Below are positions 17,052-25,536 of a DNA stretch of 64,000 nt, one piece after another. Source of the DNA: an uncultured Prevotellaceae bacterium (GTDB lineage Bacteria > Bacteroidota > Bacteroidia > Bacteroidales > Bacteroidaceae). Numbering within the stretch: the first letter of the stretch is position 1; every line of letters starts with the position of its first letter. The position numbers and the translations under genes were made by a program. The notes beneath the pieces were generated by a model. The model worked only from the letters and a program-made list of their open reading frames with translations, ran no database searches and was not told the DNA's origin. Location of the stretch: contig CACZDV010000007.1 of assembly GCA_902780025.1 (NCBI GenBank), positions 1 through 64,000 on the forward strand, given 5' to 3'.

Positions 17052-18098
17052 TTACGCTGCTTGCAGCAGCTTCGGACCTTCCATCTTCTTCGCCACGGCA
17101 TCGTAGCGGTTGAAGATGAAGTTAGAGGCCATTTGCACATGGTCGATGACGCGAGGAATAAAGTCCTTGTCGTCGCGGAGAGCTTTGCGCCACGAGGCCA
17201 CATAGGCAATATGCTGCTCGTCCAGCAACTTGCCGACACCAAGACGGCTGCATACACACGCTGCCGTCAGCTCTGCCACGAACTCCTCATACGGCTCGTC
17301 CAGTTCACGGCGCAGGTCTTTCTTCGTAGAGTGTGCCATCTCATGCAGGGCTATCGCATAGAACTTCGCGTCGCCCAGGAACTGCGAGCGCTCCGGCAGT
17401 CGGATATGATGTTCCATCGGGCTGTAGTGAGCCGAGTGACCGCAGAAGTGAATAGGACAAATCCATTCGCCAGCGATCATCCGCTCCAGCACCTCGTCAC
17501 GCTGGCCTGTCTGGTAGTCGTGCTCAGGCACCGCCACCATCGCCTCGTAGTCGTCGGCATAGAGTTCCTTGAAGTTCGTCTGGTCCAGGTTGTACACCAG
17601 ATAGTGAGTGCGGTAGAAGAACACCTTCAACTCCTGACGTTCCTCGTCGCTCATGGCCCGATAGTCCTCTTCGCTCACGGTGTTGCCGTCCTTGTCCTTG
17701 TAGATAGGCTTGTAGAAGAATACGGGGAATCTCCGTTCGTACTCCATCACCGGACAGCCGTTGTCGTCGAACTTCGGCATACCGTTCTCGTCCGTCACCA
17801 TCGTGCAGTTAGCCTGCAGACCGTCATACTTGCGGCTGCCGTCCTCGTTCACCAAGTCCGTCTTCGTCAGGAAGTAGGGCGTGCTCCAGCCCTTCACCTG
17901 CATCAGCATAGCCAGCCAGAAAGCGTTGCTCTTCTGATAGGGATGACGGCGGCGGTACAGGTTACACGGCGCACCCATATTGGGCGACACCCACGGTTGT
18001 GTCCAGTCGCTACGCTCCATAGCGTTCAGTTCAGCCTCGAACAACTCCGCATACTTCTCCTTCTGCGAGTCGTTCATCGTAAATTGTTTCTTTGCCAT
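17052..18098 (-). CDS. ArdC-like antirestriction protein with zincin domain
   Basis: A 348-residue protein with the ArdC layout. The N-terminal part (about 10-180; SDWTQPWVSPN, NLYRRRHPYQKSNAFWL) corresponds to the single-strand DNA-binding domain. The C-terminal part is a zincin metallopeptidase-like domain with HEMAH at 252-256 and EEFVAELTAA at 271-280 supplying the third ligand. ArdC proteins of conjugative plasmids protect entering single-stranded DNA from host nucleases. Here it lies in an operon with a DarB-like protein and PcfJ/PcfK-like proteins, which supports a counter-defence role. Confidence 0.85.
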   Translation of the reverse strand: MAKKQFTMNDSQKEKYAELFEAELNAMERSDWTQPWVSPNMGAPCNLYRRRHPYQKSNAFWLAMLMQVKGWSTPYFLTKTDLVNEDGSRKYDGLQANCTMVTDENGMPKFDDNGCPVMEYERRFPVFFYKPIYKDKDGNTVSEEDYRAMSDEERQELKVFFYRTHYLVYNLDQTNFKELYADDYEAMVAVPEHDYQTGQRDEVLERMIAGEWICPIHFCGHSAHYSPMEHHIRLPERSQFLGDAKFYAIALHEMAHSTKKDLRRELDEPYEEFVAELTAACVCSRLGVGKLLDEQHIAYVASWRKALRDDKDFIPRVIDHVQMASNFIFNRYDAVAKKMEGPKLLQAA

Positions 18099-18134
18099 AA
18101 CTCAAATGGGGTTAGTTTAACTTCGATATAAGTA

Positions 18135-19466
18135 TCAGGCTGCTTTCAGCAATCGCTGGAAGTCTGCCCTGTGAGAGGTTATCAACTGACGTATCTCGGT
18201 GTCGCGCTCAGGCACCTTGTTACATGCCGCACGGCACTGCACAATCTCCTTGTTCTTCGTGTTGTACTCGATAGTAGCCAGTCGGTTGCCGTCGTTGTCC
18301 TTTGCCGATAATATCAGACTGGTGGACTTCTTGTAGTATTCCATAGCGAATACGCAGTGGTGCATGGCGTTGCCCTCTTCCGCAAACTCTTCCACCGATT
18401 GCAGCGGACGGATATTCAGGTTCTGACCTGATAGCGTCAGCGGTAGCACCTTTGCCCACCGCTTCCGATAGGCCGTCTTCTCTTTCTCCATACGCTCCAG
18501 CTTCTGTTTCTGCTCACGTTCACGGCGAATAGCCGCACGGCGTTCGTCCTCATGACGCTTACGCTCCAGCAGCTCATTATGCTGTGTCCTCAAATCCTTG
18601 GGGCATACATAGTGGGCATTGTGCGTGTCAAGTCTGAGATACTTCAGCAGCCACAAGTGGTCAAGCCATAGCGACGGATCGTTTATCGTGTACTTGTTAC
18701 GAGCACAGATATTCAGCGCATGGTGGCAACCAGCAGGCAGCGACTCCATTTCGTTTACCAGATAGCGGAACAGCTTTTCCTGCCCTGTCTTGCGCATGGT
18801 CTCAGCCCACGGATAGGCAATCACTCGCACCGCACTCGTATCGCCCTTAAAGTCTTCCATCAGCGCAGGGATATCTTTATACTTCCATTGCTCCGTCAAG
18901 CTCTGAATGTCGTAGCTCCACACATTCAGGTTATAGCGCAACTGCGACTTCGATGCAGAATACTGCGAGTGGTTGCACTCACGCTTCATCTTGATAGGCG
19001 AGCCACAGCTGAAAGCATCGTAGTACCACGACATCGCCTGAATGTTACGGGCAAACACCTTGCGCTCACCAGTCGGACTGTACATGATACGCTCCACCTC
19101 CCACACAAACCTTGTGGCCTGCTTGCCATAGTGCGTAGTACGTTCCACACGATAGATGCGTGTCAACTGAATATCGCCCTTGGCTTCCAGCGTCATGTGA
19201 TAGCCAACCTCACGACCTTTCTCATCACAACACGCCGCCGTCCATTTCTTGTGACATACTGGGCACTCCTCCTGTGTCAGCACCCCAATCTGGCTGCCAC
19301 ACTCGCTGCAATACCACACCCTGCGACGGCGATACATACGGGTAATAATGCCAGGCTGATAGACGCTGCCGTATATCTTGCGCTCCTTGTCACCCTTTGG
19401 ATACCCGCTCAGTCGGTTATTGATAGTCGTGCATTGTTTCTCAAATGCTGTCAGTTTCCTTGCCAT
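18135..19466 (-). CDS. PcfJ-like protein
   Basis: A 443-residue protein. A zinc ribbon is formed by Cys53, Cys56, Cys68 and Cys71 (CSECG and CPVCHKKW). A charged helical linker covers about 300-345. The C-terminal PcfJ domain shows the family pattern: EEGNAMHHCV, then LATIEYNTKNKEIVQCRAAC. PcfJ was named from a conjugative plasmid and is common on plasmids and phages; its biochemical role is not established. It directly follows the PcfK-like gene (22-nt gap), the usual pairing. Confidence 0.82.
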   Translation of the reverse strand: MARKLTAFEKQCTTINNRLSGYPKGDKERKIYGSVYQPGIITRMYRRRRVWYCSECGSQIGVLTQEECPVCHKKWTAACCDEKGREVGYHMTLEAKGDIQLTRIYRVERTTHYGKQATRFVWEVERIMYSPTGERKVFARNIQAMSWYYDAFSCGSPIKMKRECNHSQYSASKSQLRYNLNVWSYDIQSLTEQWKYKDIPALMEDFKGDTSAVRVIAYPWAETMRKTGQEKLFRYLVNEMESLPAGCHHALNICARNKYTINDPSLWLDHLWLLKYLRLDTHNAHYVCPKDLRTQHNELLERKRHEDERRAAIRREREQKQKLERMEKEKTAYRKRWAKVLPLTLSGQNLNIRPLQSVEEFAEEGNAMHHCVFAMEYYKKSTSLILSAKDNDGNRLATIEYNTKNKEIVQCRAACNKVPERDTEIRQLITSHRADFQRLLKAA

Positions 19467-19488
19467 AATTCGTTAAATTCGTGATCGT

Positions 19489-19935
19489 TTATTTCTCCGC
19501 TTTTAGTGCTTCGTCCGTTTCGTCATAGTAGTGACAAGCCAGACCGAATATTTCGTCAGGGTTTGCATAGAGGCCCACGGCGCTCTTGCCGCCGCGCTCC
19601 TTTTCAGCCCGCTTGCGCATCACGTCGAATATATAGTCACAGCAGCCGTCAATCGACTTGCCTTTCTTCTGTAGTTTCTCCTTCATGTCTGCCCTCGACT
19701 TCAAGTGGTCTTCGATAGCCTGCTTGAACTCGGCAGGGATGACGTACTTCGCACCGCCCTTAGTCTTCGGGCTGTCTGTTTTTGGCGCACTCTTAGTTTG
19801 CGTCTTAGCTTTAGGCTCAGCCTTTGTTTTAGCACTATTCGTGTTATTCGTGCTATTCGTGTTCGTCTTTGGCTGTTCCTGCTCCTGCTTCATCTTTGCA
19901 GCAGCTGCTCTGATAGCACTTAAATCCAGTCCCAT
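19489..19935 (-). CDS. PcfK-like protein
   Basis: A 148-residue protein. Residues 20-60 are a low-complexity Asn/Thr/Lys linker. Residues 64-145 match the PcfK family: AEFKQAIEDHL, KSIDGCCDYIFDVM, and DEIFGLACHYYDE. From memory, at least one reported Cas9 inhibitor (AcrIIA9) belongs to a PcfK-like family, so an anti-CRISPR activity is possible but unproven here. It is paired with the PcfJ-like gene downstream. Confidence 0.78.
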   Translation of the reverse strand: MGLDLSAIRAAAAKMKQEQEQPKTNTNSTNNTNSAKTKAEPKAKTQTKSAPKTDSPKTKGGAKYVIPAEFKQAIEDHLKSRADMKEKLQKKGKSIDGCCDYIFDVMRKRAEKERGGKSAVGLYANPDEIFGLACHYYDETDEALKAEK

Positions 19936-20041
19936 AATCGTAAGATTTTTGATGTTTGTAATTCTGCTTCGTTGTCACACAGATAGCACAGACAACACAG
20001 ATATCAATCCGTATCATCCGTGCAATCCGTGGTCGTTATAG

Positions 20042-20968
20042 CTATGCAGCTGCCCGCATAGCCTCGATGATAGGCTCAAACTCCTTCACGTCCACACCGC
20101 TTGCCTCGGCCAGTGTAGCGAACGCCTTGCGCACCTCTGCCTCGGTATAGAGTTTCTCGGTCTTGGCGGTAGCCTCGCCATCGGTGGTAGCGGCATTGTC
20201 GCGGGCGTCACGTCTTGCTCGCCATTCCTCACGACGCTGGGCACGCTCCTCGGTGCATCCGTCGATGATAGCCTGACAGTCTGCAACGCTCTTGCCAGCG
20301 TTCAGTACCTTGCATACGTCCTCTGCAGCCTTGGCATAGCGATGGCTGAACAGCAGGCAGAACGTCTTGTTGCCCTGCTTGTCGTTTTCCCACGCCTTAG
20401 AGCCGTGCAGCTCGGGACCAGCCAGATAGGCAGCATCCGTCTCGTTGAAGCCCACGATCTTCGCACCCGTCTTGCCCTTCTTTGTGGTATAGGTCTCGTA
20501 GCGCAGACGACCAGCGGCAGGCGCTTCCTGCTCCTTCTTTGCGGTCTTAGCCTTAGTCTGTGGCTTCTGTGGCTTAGGTGTAGCCTTCTCCTCCGCCTTG
20601 TCCTTCGGCATCTCCGTCTTCATCTTGACGGTCTGAGCAGGCGCAGGCTCTGGTTCGTCGATAACCTCTTCCACCTCCTCAGTTGCGGTAGGCTCCTCGG
20701 CGGTAGCTTCCTCGGTAGCGGTAGCTTCAGGCTTTACGTCCTCTGCCTTGTTCTCGCTGGCGGTCTCGCCTTCGATAGTCCACTTACCTGCTTCCACCAT
20801 GCTCTCCACCTGGCTCATAGGCACAGGGCAGGGCATCGTGCGGTCGCCCATGATGAAGTCCGTCATCAGCTTGTCGCCGTCCACGCTCTTGATTACATAC
20901 TTGACATTGCTGCCGTTTACTACAATCGTCTTGCCGATAAGGTCGGCACCCTGTAAATTCTGTGTCAT
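20042..20968 (-). CDS. Hypothetical protein with Ala/Glu/Lys-rich linker
   Basis: A 308-residue protein in three parts: an N-terminal beta domain (1-70), a long disordered Glu/Ala/Thr then Lys/Pro linker (71-150), and a C-terminal region (155-308) with the segment GRLRYETYTTKKGKTGAKIVGF and helical ends. The middle third looks like a flexible tether between two domains. The small-domain plus acidic linker layout recalls hub or single-strand DNA-binding proteins, but no family is recognised. Confidence 0.72.
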   Translation of the reverse strand: MTQNLQGADLIGKTIVVNGSNVKYVIKSVDGDKLMTDFIMGDRTMPCPVPMSQVESMVEAGKWTIEGETASENKAEDVKPEATATEEATAEEPTATEEVEEVIDEPEPAPAQTVKMKTEMPKDKAEEKATPKPQKPQTKAKTAKKEQEAPAAGRLRYETYTTKKGKTGAKIVGFNETDAAYLAGPELHGSKAWENDKQGNKTFCLLFSHRYAKAAEDVCKVLNAGKSVADCQAIIDGCTEERAQRREEWRARRDARDNAATTDGEATAKTEKLYTEAEVRKAFATLAEASGVDVKEFEPIIEAMRAAA

Positions 20969-21000
20969 ACTTTCGTCCTCCGAATTTTGACTGTTAATAC

Positions 21001-21120
21001 TTATGCTGCTTTTCTCATGTTGATAAACATACCCGCCATTTCGCGAGCGTCGTTGTCACTCACGCCATAGGCCACCTTGACGGCCTTGCGCACTTTCTTC
21101 ATGCTGATAGTCTTTGCCAT
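21001..21120 (-). CDS. 39-residue basic small protein
   Basis: A short frame starting MAKTISMKKVRKAV and ending FINMRKAA, flanked by the operon's usual short gaps (26 nt upstream to the gene at 21147, 32 nt downstream). The ATG has the conserved leader (AACGATT-ATG). It is helical and basic; function unknown. Spacing and leader make it a credible gene despite its length. Confidence 0.6.
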   Translation of the reverse strand: MAKTISMKKVRKAVKVAYGVSDNDAREMAGMFINMRKAA

Positions 21121-21146
21121 AATCGTTCTGTTGTTTTAAGTTGTTG

Positions 21147-21410
21147 TTAAAAGGGAATTTCTTCGTAGATGTTTCGCTCATAGATGATGACCGCTTCGTC
21201 CATGCCGTCGCGATAGCACAACACGTACTTGTCGCTGGTGTTCTCAATCTCGTAGTCCGCAGGCTCTTCGTCCTCTGGCTCGTCAAACACGCAGTCGGGA
21301 TGCTCGTTCATCACATGCTCCACAAACTCGTTCAAGTCCATTTGCTGATAGAGTTCGCCCAGCTCTTCCCAATAGGGTTCGCTTGCTGAATAGTACGCAA
21401 TCTTCTTCAT
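21147..21410 (-). CDS. Small, very acidic protein
   Basis: An 87-residue protein in which about a third of residues are Asp or Glu (for example CVFDEPEDEEPADYEIE). It is a candidate DNA mimic by composition only. It lies 3 nt after the stop of the gene at 21414, suggesting coupling. Confidence 0.68.
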   Translation of the reverse strand: MKKIAYYSASEPYWEELGELYQQMDLNEFVEHVMNEHPDCVFDEPEDEEPADYEIENTSDKYVLCYRDGMDEAVIIYERNIYEEIPF

Positions 21411-21413
21411 AGC

Positions 21414-21674
21414 CTACGCTGCTTTATTGTCATACAACTGCGGACCGCTTCGTAGCATCCACATGTTACACCCACACAGGCGGTCATTGTCGAGCGTATT
21501 GCCGTCCTTGTCTTCCAGCCCATAGTCTACACAGATGGCGTGATAGTTTTCCAAACTCAGCCGATGCTCAGAGCAACTGACAGGGTTATCACTCGTCACG
21601 TTATTCAAGTCCACGCTCGGCTCCGAACGTAGATAGCACTCGCGGACAAATCCGCCAAAATCAAACTTTGCCAT
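21414..21674 (-). CDS. Small hypothetical protein
   Basis: An 86-residue protein from the ATG at 21674 (MAKFDFGGFVREC). The frame is open to 21785, but that would overlap the upstream gene, and the 21674 start has the operon's leader. It contains five Cys residues. Function unknown. Confidence 0.65.
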   Translation of the reverse strand: MAKFDFGGFVRECYLRSEPSVDLNNVTSDNPVSCSEHRLSLENYHAICVDYGLEDKDGNTLDNDRLCGCNMWMLRSGPQLYDNKAA

Positions 21675-21693
21675 AGTCGTTCCTCCCGATAGT

Positions 21694-21897
21694 TTATGCA
21701 ACATCCCCGTCCGTAGGATCCCACGTGTAGGAAAAGTCGAAGGGGTCTTCCTGTATGCTGCAGGTCTGGTCGTGACCGATGTCACTCCTCATGTCGCGCA
21801 AGGCAGCGGCAGCCGCATTGCGGTCGATAATATCCGTACTTGTGCCGACCATAGCGGCCATAGCGATAATCATCGCCTGTTGTCTCTTTGTTGCCAT
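21694..21897 (-). CDS. Small hypothetical protein
   Basis: A 67-residue protein with a helical, Ala/Met-rich first half (QQAMIIAMAAMVG) and a polar second half. Function unknown. Confidence 0.62.
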   Translation of the reverse strand: MATKRQQAMIIAMAAMVGTSTDIIDRNAAAAALRDMRSDIGHDQTCSIQEDPFDFSYTWDPTDGDVA

Positions 21898-21918
21898 AAT
21901 TGTAAGATTTGATTTGAT

Positions 21919-22329
21919 TTATAGAATGTAGAATGTCTCGTTACCGTCCAGCACCTGTACGTGTGCCTGCTGCCCATGATGCCACAGGTCATCGCACAGT
22001 TCGTCACATTGCTGCGGTGTGCCCATATAGAGGCAAGCCGTTCCGATGAAGACAGCTGCCTGGCCATAATTACGGCTACCCATACGATGCTTGATAGTCT
22101 CGTGCTTCGATGGCTCATGCTCCTCAGAGAGTATGCGTCCGATGAACTGGCGAACTGTCAGTCCTTGCACCCACGCACTGCCAACGATAGCAGCTGCCGC
22201 GCCACCCACCATAGTCAGAGCCTGACCAAAGGTCACGTTCACGTCGTTAGCACCACCAGCAGCCATAGCTACTGCACAGCCGCCGATACTTAGCAGGACA
22301 ATGCCTGCGATAAATCTCACGTTCTTCAT
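21919..22329 (-). CDS. Membrane protein, two hydrophobic segments
   Basis: A 136-residue protein from the ATG at 22329 (MKNVRFIAGIVLLSIGGCAV); the frame continues to 22404 but without a good start. Two hydrophobic segments cover about 4-25 and 35-55, followed by a polar domain with several Cys and His. The first segment could be a signal anchor. It may modify the host envelope early in infection; this is inference from topology. Confidence 0.65.
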   Translation of the reverse strand: MKNVRFIAGIVLLSIGGCAVAMAAGGANDVNVTFGQALTMVGGAAAAIVGSAWVQGLTVRQFIGRILSEEHEPSKHETIKHRMGSRNYGQAAVFIGTACLYMGTPQQCDELCDDLWHHGQQAHVQVLDGNETFYIL

Positions 22330-22492
22330 ACGATTATTGCTTTTAGGGCACACTGCTTCCTGCTGATAGCGTCTCGATCCTCGCGCTGCACGTCCGCTTA
22401 CCACCTCGCCTTAGTCCTATAGAGGTGAGCTTTCAAGTGTCTGGCTATATCTGTGCTCTCAGCCGTCACTGATAGTGCCGGTTAGTTGTTGC
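22330..22492 (-). other. Non-coding gap in the leftward operon
   Basis: No credible reading frame. The only structure I see is a CACCTC/GAGGTG stem around 22407-22433. Confidence 0.4.
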
Positions 22493-22915
22493 TTAATACA
22501 TGATGCTCTTGCATACACACGTCAGGCGACTGTTGCTGAAACGCTTGACCGTGATAACACGTCCCACGCTGCACACCTCGCCCTGAGCGGTAGGTCGCTT
22601 GGTCGTAGTCACTCCACCACTCTTCGTATAGTGGGCTCCGTTGTTCACATGAGTGCGCTTAGTGAAGCGTGTACCCTTGCCAGCCTCGAACATCTGGTGT
22701 CGGTTCTCTGTCTCCCACTCCACCTGCTCATAGGCTTGGATAAGCTGCTTGGAGGTCATATAGTGCTTGGGTTTGCGCCCACCCTTGACCACCATAGTCT
22801 GCTCATAGATAGTTTCACACTTCTCCACCCTTTGCTTGCGCTGATGGTGGAACGTTCTGCTTTCGCTGATTTCTCTCATGCGGGCGCAGATCTGCGCTGT
22901 CGTTCTTTCGCTCAT
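22493..22915 (-). CDS. Basic hypothetical protein
   Basis: A 140-residue protein starting MSERTTAQ; an in-frame ATG 9 nt upstream at 22924 is also possible. It is Arg/Lys/Thr-rich and basic overall, with a helical N-terminal half (ICARMREISESRTFHHQRKQ) and a segment VVKGGRKPKHYMTSKQ. It may bind nucleic acid, judged from charge only. Confidence 0.66.
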   Translation of the reverse strand: MSERTTAQICARMREISESRTFHHQRKQRVEKCETIYEQTMVVKGGRKPKHYMTSKQLIQAYEQVEWETENRHQMFEAGKGTRFTKRTHVNNGAHYTKSGGVTTTKRPTAQGEVCSVGRVITVKRFSNSRLTCVCKSIMY

Positions 22916-23030
22916 AGTCTTCACGATGTTATGATGTTATACTTTGTGCCTGGGTGGACACCGACAAGTCCACCGCCATAGCCATGTTTCCACTCTATGT
23001 CAGGCTCCGATGGGGATAGGTGGGAGTTCC

Positions 23031-23660
23031 TTAGAACTCCACCTGTGTCTTGCGGATGATGTGACGCTTGTTAGTGATGCCGTCCTTGTCCTGCACCTTG
23101 TCGAAGACATAGAGCTCGCCCTCGTACTCGTCCCATGCTTTCTGACTCTTAGCTGCCTCGTCGATATAGCGGGCTGTGAAAGCACTCTGCAAGATACCCT
23201 CAAGGATAAGGCTTGCGTTCCACTTCTCCACAGCCACGATGCGGGTCACTGATACACCCTCATACTGAGCCTTCTCCTCATTCCACACATAGACCTTGCG
23301 TGACTTCTCCTCGTCGCCCTCTACGGCCTCGTAGCCTGGTACGCTCTTATAGAGAGCCATGTAGTTGTCAGCGGTCATGACTTTCCATGCACTCTTCAGA
23401 CTTTCGGGGTCAAGGCGTCCGCCCTTGAACTGCACACCGATAGTGCCGACAAGCTGGTCGAAGCGGATAGTGGAGTTCTTACCGGTAGGTACGGGGAAAG
23501 CACCCATGCCGTCGAACACACGGCAAGCCTGCTTGAACTTGCAAGTCTCGTTAAACACTGCGCCGAGTGCCTTCTTGAAAGCGGTAAACGACAGGTCGAA
23601 ATTCACTGATAACTCTGCACTGTTTGTGTTCTGTGCGGGAACGTTCTTCTTGTTTGCCAT
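23031..23660 (-). CDS. First gene of the leftward operon, hypothetical
   Basis: A 209-residue soluble protein of unknown function. The N-terminal 15 residues are Asn/Ala/Pro-rich, followed by a mixed alpha/beta region (SFTAFKKALGAVFNET, then GTIGVQFKGGRLDPESLKSA). It is the first gene after the long structured leader at 23678-24230, so it is likely made early and in quantity. It could be a single-strand DNA-binding or recombination-type protein, but no motif proves it. Confidence 0.7.
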   Translation of the reverse strand: MANKKNVPAQNTNSAELSVNFDLSFTAFKKALGAVFNETCKFKQACRVFDGMGAFPVPTGKNSTIRFDQLVGTIGVQFKGGRLDPESLKSAWKVMTADNYMALYKSVPGYEAVEGDEEKSRKVYVWNEEKAQYEGVSVTRIVAVEKWNASLILEGILQSAFTARYIDEAAKSQKAWDEYEGELYVFDKVQDKDGITNKRHIIRKTQVEF

Positions 23661-23677
23661 AATTGTAAGATTTTACC

Positions 23678-24230
23678 TGATAGCGACATTGCTATCATTG
23701 TGCCCATAGGGGAGTGCCGAACTCCCTGCACCTGATGGCGCTCACTTTCTCTATAGGCCTATAGTTTCCGCCGGATAAATCCGGTAGTCGTTCATTCCAA
23801 ACCTACCTATAGACTGGCGTCTATAGTTCCTACCCGGGCCTATCCACTTTGTACGTATGCCCACTCCGGAACTATCCAATACGTTCCGTTATGCCCCATC
23901 AGGCGCAGGGCTGTATAGCATACGGCTATATAGCATTTCCCTTTCGTTTGTAACCGACCACATTATTAGTCCGCCAGATATAGCACTGGGTACACGATAG
24001 CGTTTTACCGCTTATGCCGTTTTACGGGCATTTGCGTACCTATACACTACATCCATAGGTTGCAGCCGTTGTTCAACTCATACACCTACCCACCAATGCA
24101 GGACTACCTTACAAACCATACCAATGTAGGCAAAGTTCTATATCAACACGGCCTCTTGCTTTTCTGATTTGGGCACACGTGCCCACTACTAAGTGGTAGA
24201 ATTTCCGTGCTCTTCACACTAACTTGCAAA
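23678..24230 (-). ncRNA. Candidate large structured RNA or highly folded leader
   Basis: This 550-nt stretch has no gene but holds at least nine hairpins: TGATAGC/GCTATCA (23678-23697), GGGAGT/ACTCCC (23710-23726), CCGGAT/ATCCGG (23771-23784), an 8-bp CTATAGAC/GTCTATAG (23807-23826), ACGTAT/ATACGT enclosing a loop (23853-23884), GGTAC/GTACC (23989-24040) enclosing two smaller hairpins as a three-way junction, ACCTAT/ATAGGT (24038-24060), GGGCAC/GTGCCC (24171-24184) and CCACT/AGTGG (24183-24196). It lies between leftward promoter elements and the operon, so it would be transcribed from the minus strand. It could be a stable RNA or a regulatory leader. Confidence 0.5.
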
Positions 24231-24236
24231 GATATT

Positions 24237-24244
24237 TGCGGTTT
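24237..24244 (-). promoter_or_regulatory. Possible -7 box directly upstream of the structured region
   Basis: TATCTTTG on the minus strand ends 7 nt before the structured region. No TTTG lies at the right distance upstream, so the promoter would be weak or need an activator. Confidence 0.35.
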
Positions 24245-24321
24245 GTGCGGTGCGGTGTATCAGTATGTTAAAGAACTCTTTGTCAGTGTTTGTTTCCGTT
24301 CTTGTGTCGTTCTGACATTGG

Positions 24322-24353
24322 CAAAGATACTACTTTTTTTGTTACTTTCCAAA
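24322..24353 (-). promoter_or_regulatory. Main promoter of the leftward early operon
   Basis: On the minus strand TTTG (24353-24350), a 20-nt spacer and TATCTTTG (24329-24322) match the Bacteroidetes consensus well. Transcription would start near 24315 and pass through the structured region to the operon. Confidence 0.65.
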
Positions 24354-24621
24354 TTTAAGAACTACTTTTTTTGTTATTTGCAGCATTTTTTTTGCTTTCC
24401 ATCGCGTACCTTATTTATAATCGTGCGGGTGTTGGTGGGCTTTCCTATTTTGCACCCTTTGCACCCTTTGCACCTTTGCACCCTTTGCAGCATATTTGCA
24501 GCCAGTCCGAACGGCGGATCCGCAGGCTCCGCCGCCCAGCGAGGCGCGGGGTGCGCGTCGCGATAGGTGCATGAATCAAAAAAAAAATATTTGTTGGAAT
24601 GTGTGTTTTCCGTAGAGAAAT
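24354..24621. other. AT-rich intergenic stretch
   Basis: No gene seen. It contains A/T runs and the GCACCCTTT repeat, and separates the early promoter from the terminator of the neighbouring leftward gene. Confidence 0.5.
24452..24489. repeat. Short tandem repeat, unit GCACCCTTT
   Basis: Four head-to-tail copies of a 9-bp unit (one is 8 bp) followed by a partial copy. Copy number is likely to vary between relatives. Role unknown. Confidence 0.7.
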
Positions 24622-24668
24622 CAAAAAAAACAATCAGCAAATATTCCCGCACTGGGTTATTGCTGATT
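24622..24668 (-). terminator. Rho-independent terminator
   Basis: On the minus strand a perfect 10-bp stem CAATCAGCAA/TTGCTGATTG is followed at once by eight T residues. It lies just after the gene at 24699 and isolates it from the early operon promoter. Confidence 0.88.
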
Positions 24669-24698
24669 GCTTTAAAACTTCAAACGTGAAGCTAAATA

Positions 24699-25211
24699 TT
24701 ACCTATCTTCAACTACCTCATAGCTGGAGAGCACTCCAGACACGGCAAGCAGTTCGGCATTGATACGGTTGATATCATCCTGACTGATGCAGCCGAACAT
24801 CTTAGCCGTTGGCGACGAGAACGTCAGGTTCTTCTTGTTCTCTGTCCAGCCGAGGATGCGCATAATGAACTGGGTGAGGTTGAAGTACTGCGACAACTGC
24901 TTGACGGCAGGTATGGTGCCAGGGTCGTATGTCACACCACGGTTGTTGGTGTAGGTCTGCTCGCTACCAAAGGCCACAACACTCTGGCGCATGTTAGCAG
25001 CAAACTTATCGAGGGCTTCGTTCAGACGGGGCAGTGTCTGAGCGGTGAAGTGGCGAGGACGACCGTTGCGGTCGGCATTGCGCTTGAAGCATCCGGCAAC
25101 AAGCGTAGGGTTGGCCTGCATCTCGCGGGCGATACCCGAGAGATTGACATTGTGATCGGTGATAAACTGATAAACAACGTCCTGAGTGACTTTTACTTTT
25201 TCCATATTCAT
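24699..25211 (-). CDS. Hypothetical DNA-binding-type protein
   Basis: A 170-residue protein from ATG 25211 (168 from ATG 25205). The frame is open to 25310, but the promoter at 25240-25271 lies inside that extension, so the short start is right. Residues 5-45 may be a helix-turn-helix (VVYQFITDHNVNLSGIAREM), with basic residues following. It has its own promoter and terminator, as expected for a separately controlled regulator. Its leader shares a 13-bp motif with the parA region. Confidence 0.68.
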   Translation of the reverse strand: MNMEKVKVTQDVVYQFITDHNVNLSGIAREMQANPTLVAGCFKRNADRNGRPRHFTAQTLPRLNEALDKFAANMRQSVVAFGSEQTYTNNRGVTYDPGTIPAVKQLSQYFNLTQFIMRILGWTENKKNLTFSSPTAKMFGCISQDDINRINAELLAVSGVLSSYEVVEDR

Positions 25212-25239
25212 AACGTGTAGCTTTGTTTGAAATCTGACG

Positions 25240-25271
25240 CAAAAGTAATTATTATTTTTGTTACCGCCAAA
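25240..25271 (-). promoter_or_regulatory. Promoter of the gene at 24699
   Basis: Minus strand TTTG (25271-25268), a 20-nt spacer and TACTTTTG (25247-25240). It sets the gene start at 25211 or 25205. Confidence 0.7.
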
Positions 25272-25536
25272 TGTTTTAAGATTTATTATACTTTCTTTGT
25301 TACCTCGCAAAAAGAAACAGCCCGACAGTCATACGAACTGACAGGCCGTGACAAATGGCACAAGGCTTAATATATGGAATGGTTGTTTAGTTCATGCGCT
25401 TGTTCTCAACGGAAACCACACTGAGGTTGATGGTGCTGTTTAGCGGGTATGAGAAACACAAAATCTATTATTGTTAATGTTTGCTAAAACTTTGGGACAA
25501 ATAAGCGGTAAATGCCCTAACGGGCGGTTTCAGGGT
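25272..25536. other. Intergenic stretch without a clear gene
   Basis: I see no convincing gene. A GCCC-TAAC-GGGC hairpin at 25514-25525 may help end the HU operon. Confidence 0.4.

Noticed and set aside
17007..18131. Plus-strand frame of 374 codons opposite the ArdC-like gene
   Set aside because: It is an antisense shadow. The minus-strand frame has zincin motifs, a proper leader and operon spacing.
22933..22989. 18-codon frame in the gap before the gene at 22493
   Set aside because: It has no hydrophobic or charged pattern, no conserved leader, and a composition expected by chance.
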